Origin: Ectobacillus ponti
GTDB lineage: Bacteria; Bacillota; Bacilli; Bacillales; Bacillaceae_G
Direction of reading: 5' to 3'
Length of the DNA: 64,000 nucleotides
Assembly: GCF_024294785.1 (NCBI RefSeq)
Contig: NZ_JANCLT010000002.1
Location: forward strand, 62,001 to 126,000
The translations under genes and the position numbers were made by a program. Positions 60,811 through 64,000 of this stretch are shown here, piece by piece. The stretch's first letter is position 1; every line of letters begins with the position of its first letter. Below the pieces are notes generated by a model. That model was not told where the DNA came from, searched no databases, and was given only the letters and a program-made list of their open reading frames with translations.

Positions 60811-61026
60811 ATGCAAGTGTTGGAGCTGCAATTTTGGAAAACTGACGGAAAGACCTTTACCGTCAGCGTGGAAAACCCGAAGCTGCCGGTGGATGAGCAG
60901 GCAGTCAGCGAAGCAATGGACCGTATCCTTGCTGCCGGCATTTTTGTCGGCCTGGATGCGGGCTCCCGGAAAAAGGGCGCCCGTGTTGTGGAGCGCAACG
61001 TCACTGATGTCGGCTTGAATATGTAA
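60811..61026 (+). CDS. DUF2922 small protein
   Basis: This 71-residue protein reads VLELQFWKTDGKTFTVSVEN, later AAGIFVGLDAGSRKKGARVV ending ERNVTDVGLNM, matching DUF2922. AAAAAGGAGGATGACAC precedes the ATG. It normally follows a DUF1659 gene. Here the gap is about 300 bases filled with repeats, rather than a few bases. Function unknown. Confidence 0.9.
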   Translation: MQVLELQFWKTDGKTFTVSVENPKLPVDEQAVSEAMDRILAAGIFVGLDAGSRKKGARVVERNVTDVGLNM

Positions 61027-61028
61027 CG

Positions 61029-61066
61029 GGAAAAGGAGTCCGCTTATTGGCGCGACTCCTTTTTTG
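61029..61066. terminator. Bidirectional terminator after the DUF2922 gene
   Basis: AAAAGGAGTC and GACTCCTTTT pair, with a GC/GC inner helix. It overlaps the stop of the convergent gene. Confidence 0.88.
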
Positions 61067-61445
61067 TATCCTCCGGCGCCTGCAGCAGCCAAAAGTGCTC
61101 AGCTGCCCCCAGCGTGATATATTCATATTTGTCGCTGCCAAGCTGCATGCTTGTGTTATAGAGCGAAAAGAAGATGTAATCCTTCTTGCTCGTATGCTCA
61201 TCAATAATAAGCCCCACCTGCGGCTGCACATATTTCTCCGTCAGCTTCTTCCCCAGGCTCGCCAGCTCCCCCCACAGACTATCCGGGCTTTCAGCCTCCG
61301 TTCTGGCCATCGCCTCATGCACCTCCGTCCGCTGCACAAATTGCTTGGATGCCCATGCATTATATTCCGCTTTGTCCGGGTTTGTTTTTGCCAAATATAC
61401 AAGGATGCCGATCAAGAGCGCCAACCAAACATATTTCCATTTCAT
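61044..61445 (-). CDS. DUF4359-like single-pass membrane protein
   Basis: This 133-residue protein has one N-terminal helix (MKWKYVWLALLIGILVYLAK) followed by TNPDKAEYNAWASKQFV and a soluble domain, a layout seen in DUF4359 proteins. The ATG at 61445 follows GAGGTGAGGAAG. The domain likely faces the outside. Function unknown. Confidence 0.7.
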   Translation of the reverse strand: MKWKYVWLALLIGILVYLAKTNPDKAEYNAWASKQFVQRTEVHEAMARTEAESPDSLWGELASLGKKLTEKYVQPQVGLIIDEHTSKKDYIFFSLYNTSMQLGSDKYEYITLGAAEHFWLLQAPEDTKKESRQ

Positions 61446-61482
61446 CTTCCTCACCTCTATTACATCCTTATGTCCCATTCTC

Positions 61483-61520
61483 AAAAAATAAAACAAGCAG
61501 CCGGAAAGCTGCTTGTTTTA
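61483..61520 (-). terminator. Terminator of the DoxX gene
   Basis: AAAACAAGCAGC pairs with GCTGCTTGTTTT around six bases, followed by T-rich sequence on the minus strand. It overlaps the stop. Confidence 0.92.
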
Positions 61521-62012
61521 CATGGGCGGTTTGACAGGGGCGGCCGGCTTCTTCAGCGTCCGGCGCAGCATGCCGTCCAGCCCAATGCGGCTGGCATTCT
61601 CCTTGGATGCCAAGAGAAGAATAGACCATAGAATGAGCTGTGGATTGACGTCCAGCGAACCGCTCAGCAGGTACACAAAATTCAGGAACAGCGCAAAGTA
61701 GATTGCGTGATTCGTAAACAGCGCGGCCAGAATCAAGATCCCAATCAGCAGCTCCGCCACCGGAATCACATAGTTCAGAATTTCCACATTCGGCAGAAAT
61801 GCATATTTTACAATAAAAGCCCACCAGCTGCGCACTGTCGGATTGGCGGCATCAGCCTGCGCCACCGCATGCTGCAGAAACTGCGTCGCATCAAAATTTT
61901 TGCTCATAATTTTATTGAAGCCATGGGAAAACCAGACCCAGCCTACATATAAACGAACAATAAAGAGAATAAATTTAATTTTTCCGTTTCGTATTAAGAA
62001 CTCTGTGAACAA
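61518..62012 (-). CDS. DoxX-family membrane protein
   Basis: This protein of about 164 residues has four helices and the DoxX pattern ILFIVRLYVGWVWFSHGFNK, later PVAELLIGILILAALFTNHA. I prefer a TTG start at 62012, six bases after GGGGGGAG; an ATG at 62045 is the alternative and has no good site. DoxX-like proteins are linked to quinone or redox chemistry. It stands alone. Confidence 0.82.
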   Translation of the reverse strand: MFTEFLIRNGKIKFILFIVRLYVGWVWFSHGFNKIMSKNFDATQFLQHAVAQADAANPTVRSWWAFIVKYAFLPNVEILNYVIPVAELLIGILILAALFTNHAIYFALFLNFVYLLSGSLDVNPQLILWSILLLASKENASRIGLDGMLRRTLKKPAAPVKPPM

Positions 62013-62085
62013 AGTCTGCTCCCCCCAACTGCTTGACCTTCTCATTTCATGGTAGGAGGAAAGTGTATCCAAGTCAACCGCCTGT

Positions 62086-62121
62086 ACAAAAAATACGCAA
62101 ACAATGAGCTGTCTGCGTATT
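62086..62121 (-). terminator. Terminator of the LCP gene
   Basis: AATACGCA pairs with TGCGTATT across a longer loop, followed by TTTTTTG on the minus strand. Confidence 0.85.
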
Positions 62122-62138
62122 GCTTTTCCGCTGGGGAA

Positions 62139-63053
62139 CTACATTTGCAGATGCTCCCGCAGCTGGCGGGACACCTGCCGGCGCGTTTCCTCCGGCACCA
62201 TGTAATACCAGACATGCCCAAGCATGCGGCCATCTCCCGGCATTTGCACCTGTTCAATGTTGTCTGCCGCCTGCCGGTAATCCCGTTGCAGAGTGTACAT
62301 ATCGGCTGCAGTTAAATTGGTGCGCACGTTCTTCTGCACGGCTGCCAGCACCTCGTCAATATTGGCAAAGGAAGAGAAATCGGCACCCTTGCGAACCACT
62401 GCCTCCAGTACCTTGCGCTGCCGTTCCTGACGGCCAAAGTCGCCATTTGGATCTTCCTTGCGCATGCGCGCATAGCGCAGGGCCTCTTCGCCGTTCAGCT
62501 GAATGCTCCCCTTTTGGAAGGTCGAGCCCTCATAGCTGAATGGAAATAGATTATCCACCGTGATGCCGCCGACGGCATCCACCACATCACGAAAGCCGTC
62601 CATATTCATCTCCACATAATAATCAATGGGCACATTCAAAAACTTCTCAACTGTGCTCATTGCGGCGGCCACACCACCATACGCATAGGCATGGTTGATT
62701 TTGTCCCGCCGTCCTTGTCCGGCAATTTCCGCATAGGAATCGCGCGGTATGCTCACGACCTTCGTTGTGGCTTTTGCCGGATTCACCGTCACGAGCAGCA
62801 TGGAATCTGAACGGCCCTTGTCGCCGCTCCGCTTGTCCACCCCCAGCACCAGCACAGAAATCGGGTCCTGCCGCTGCATCACAACCGGCTCGGGCCGCAC
62901 CTGTTCGGCAGCCTGCCGCTTCACGGGCTGATGAACGGAATGAAGTGTCTGTTCCATTGCAGAGTAGACATGATACGTATAGAGACCGGTTGCAGCAAGT
63001 GCCGCCCCCAGAACGCCGAACGTCCAGCCCAGAATCTGTTTGCGCCTGCTCAT
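62139..63053 (-). CDS. LytR-CpsA-Psr (LCP) family transferase
   Basis: This 304-residue membrane-anchored enzyme attaches wall teichoic acid or other glycopolymers to peptidoglycan. One N-terminal helix (ILGWTFGVLGAALAATGLYT) precedes the LCP domain with LVLGVDKRSGDKGRSDSMLL (pyrophosphate-binding Arg and Asp), VVSIPRDSYAEI, DKINHAYAYGG and EEALRYARMRKEDPNGDFGR. AAGGGG precedes the start. It fits with TagO, GalU and LtaS elsewhere in the window. Confidence 0.94.
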   Translation of the reverse strand: MSRRKQILGWTFGVLGAALAATGLYTYHVYSAMEQTLHSVHQPVKRQAAEQVRPEPVVMQRQDPISVLVLGVDKRSGDKGRSDSMLLVTVNPAKATTKVVSIPRDSYAEIAGQGRRDKINHAYAYGGVAAAMSTVEKFLNVPIDYYVEMNMDGFRDVVDAVGGITVDNLFPFSYEGSTFQKGSIQLNGEEALRYARMRKEDPNGDFGRQERQRKVLEAVVRKGADFSSFANIDEVLAAVQKNVRTNLTAADMYTLQRDYRQAADNIEQVQMPGDGRMLGHVWYYMVPEETRRQVSRQLREHLQM

Positions 63054-63120
63054 AGAAATCGCCCCTTCTCATCTGGAATGGGCATAGTGTTTCCTTGGCA
63101 GCGGCAAACCATTCCAAGGA

Positions 63121-63411
63121 TTAAGACTGCATCAGCGCTATAATCTGTCTCACGCGCGGGTCCTCCACCTGGTACAATACCTCCAGCTGCTTCCGTTCCG
63201 CTTTCAGGACGCGGCTCTTCTTCATCTTCGTGGTATGCTGGCTGATGACAGGCTGCGGCAGCCCCAGAGCCTCGCACATCTCCTTCACTGAAATGGAGCC
63301 GCACTGCATCACGAGTTCCAGCATCCGGAGTCTGACGGGATGGGCAATCAGCTTCAGAAGCTCTGCATACTGGGACGCTCCCTTTTCATCTATTTGTTGA
63401 TATGTATGCAT
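63121..63411 (-). CDS. ArsR-family transcriptional regulator
   Basis: This 96-residue winged-helix protein has LLKLIAHPVRLRMLELVMQC, ISVKEMCEALGLPQPVISQH and KMKKSRVLKAERKQLEVLYQ. There is a Cys in QCGS and one in EMCEAL, but not the ELCVCDL metal motif. The ATG at 63411 follows CAGGAGG. A palindrome over its -10 region suggests autoregulation. Confidence 0.88.
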   Translation of the reverse strand: MHTYQQIDEKGASQYAELLKLIAHPVRLRMLELVMQCGSISVKEMCEALGLPQPVISQHTTKMKKSRVLKAERKQLEVLYQVEDPRVRQIIALMQS

Positions 63412-63448
63412 ATTTGCCTCCTGACTATGCATTTAACAGTATTTTCTA

Positions 63449-63467
63449 TTTATATTTAAAATATAAA
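63449..63467. promoter_or_regulatory. Palindromic operator over the arsR-type promoter
   Basis: TTTATATTT-A-AAATATAAA is a perfect nine-base inverted repeat. On the minus strand it overlaps a TTTACA-N17-TTATAT promoter, an arrangement expected for ArsR autorepression. Confidence 0.6.
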
Positions 63468-63529
63468 GTACATAAACATCGAATGTAAAGAATTTATTTA
63501 TCTCATATTCGAATTTTTGGATGAAAAAG

Positions 63530-63556
63530 AAAAAACCCGGCTCCTAAGAGCCAAGT
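63530..63556 (-). terminator. Terminator of the YIP1-like gene
   Basis: AACTTGGCTC pairs with GAGCCGGGTT (two wobbles), followed by six T on the minus strand. Confidence 0.88.
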
Positions 63557-63563
63557 TCCTCCA

Positions 63564-64000
63564 TCAAGCGGCAGATTGTGCCAGTGTGCTTCCAACCGAG
63601 ACAAGCACTGTAATGCCGAATAAAATGCCGACCACAATCCATGCGCCCTTCCGCTTCAGGCCGGCAACAGTCTGCAGGCCCGCAAACAGCAGGTAGAAGG
63701 ACCACAGATAGAAAATATCAAACACAGACCCGAGCCCAGCCAGCATGCTGCCGGACGGGAACAGGCTTCCGAGGCTTGTAAAGCTTGTCATGCCCTCCCG
63801 GTAGCCTACAACTGCGAAGAGGATATTGTTCACCGCGTAATACACAATCACGACCGTGCTGGAATAAATCGTGAGGGACAGCATTTGCTTATAGGTCGCG
63901 TCACTTCCCGCGAGAGTCGTGCAAATCTTCAGGATGGCCCCGCCAATCAGAAAGATGATGGGAGACGCAATGAGGCCGATGACCGCCCCTGTAACGCCCA
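63564..64000 (-). CDS. YIP1-family membrane protein (5' end outside window)
   Basis: The frame stays open to the window edge; an internal ATG at 63884 is not the true start. The visible 145 or so residues form about four or five helices, including IIFLIGGAILKICTTLAGSD and TYKQMLSLTIYSSTVVIVYY. This is the pattern of bacterial YIP1-domain proteins. Function unknown in bacteria. Confidence 0.8.
   Translation of the reverse strand, partial: GVTGAVIGLIASPIIFLIGGAILKICTTLAGSDATYKQMLSLTIYSSTVVIVYYAVNNILFAVVGYREGMTSFTSLGSLFPSGSMLAGLGSVFDIFYLWSFYLLFAGLQTVAGLKRKGAWIVVGILFGITVLVSVGSTLAQSAA

Noticed and set aside
1-64000. CRISPR arrays, tRNA, rRNA, insertion sequences, attachment sites
   Set aside because: No regularly spaced identical repeats, no tRNA-like cloverleaf, rRNA, transposase or integrase signature was seen by eye; a covariance and HMM search would be needed to be certain.

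Overview
The window looks like chromosomal DNA from a spore-former-type Bacillaceae (Bacillus sensu lato), with moderate GC. Evidence: strong AGGAGG-type ribosome binding sites, TTG and GTG starts, many intrinsic terminators, cre-like, BirA-like, Fnr-like and WalR-like sites, and Gram-positive envelope genes (TagO, GalU, LTA synthase, LCP, NlpC/P60, 3D-domain protein, VanZ, D-amino-acid transaminase). I saw no rRNA, tRNA, IS element, prophage or CRISPR array.

Layout. 1-4387 (minus strand): aminoglycoside-phosphotransferase-like gene (cut by the window edge), a small membrane protein and an XRE regulator; another membrane protein; an FAD monooxygenase/methyltransferase pair. 4522-7947: a large secreted repeat protein. 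8489-22465 (minus): a ureide catabolic island with cupin, AllE, AllB, AllC, a sugar isomerase, a glyoxylate-carboligase-like ThDP enzyme, a DUF1537 acid-sugar kinase, a split transketolase, an IclR regulator, a second allantoinase-like enzyme and an NCS1 permease. 23168-28750: GalU, TagO, two deacetylases and a membrane acyltransferase. 28988-31371: cytochrome bd oxidase. 32514-37807: BirA-box-controlled bioY followed by an acyl-CoA ligase, thiolase, hotdog protein, a MaoC-SDR fusion and a P-loop kinase. 38105-43589: lactate permease, PAS histidine kinase with a lipoprotein, and an ArsR regulator. 43818-53834: small membrane genes, LtaS, Dat, an acid phosphatase lipoprotein, two exported MTA/SAH nucleosidase-like genes, a cell-wall peptidase, an SDR and a 3D protein. 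53926-64000: SWIM protein and SNF2 helicase, VanZ, PspA, DUF1659/DUF2922 genes separated by structured RNA repeats, DoxX, LCP, ArsR and YIP1.

How the genes may work together. The ureide island can import allantoin and take it to glyoxylate. It carries carboligase, isomerase, split transketolase and acid-sugar kinase, but no tartronate-semialdehyde reductase or glycerate kinase. I propose a reductase-free route: glyoxylate to tartronate semialdehyde to hydroxypyruvate; transketolase moves its C2 unit to another glyoxylate to give 3-oxo-tetronate; kinase and decarboxylation then give dihydroxyacetone phosphate. This is inference. Three copies of a GTT..TTAATAA..AAC palindrome in the island's intergenic regions may be its operator.

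Other points of interest: a candidate Fnr-activated small RNA at 43214-43296, two tandem covarying RNA-like repeats at 60517-60760, a thiolase lacking its second catalytic cysteine, and an exported nucleosidase next to a truncated paralogue.
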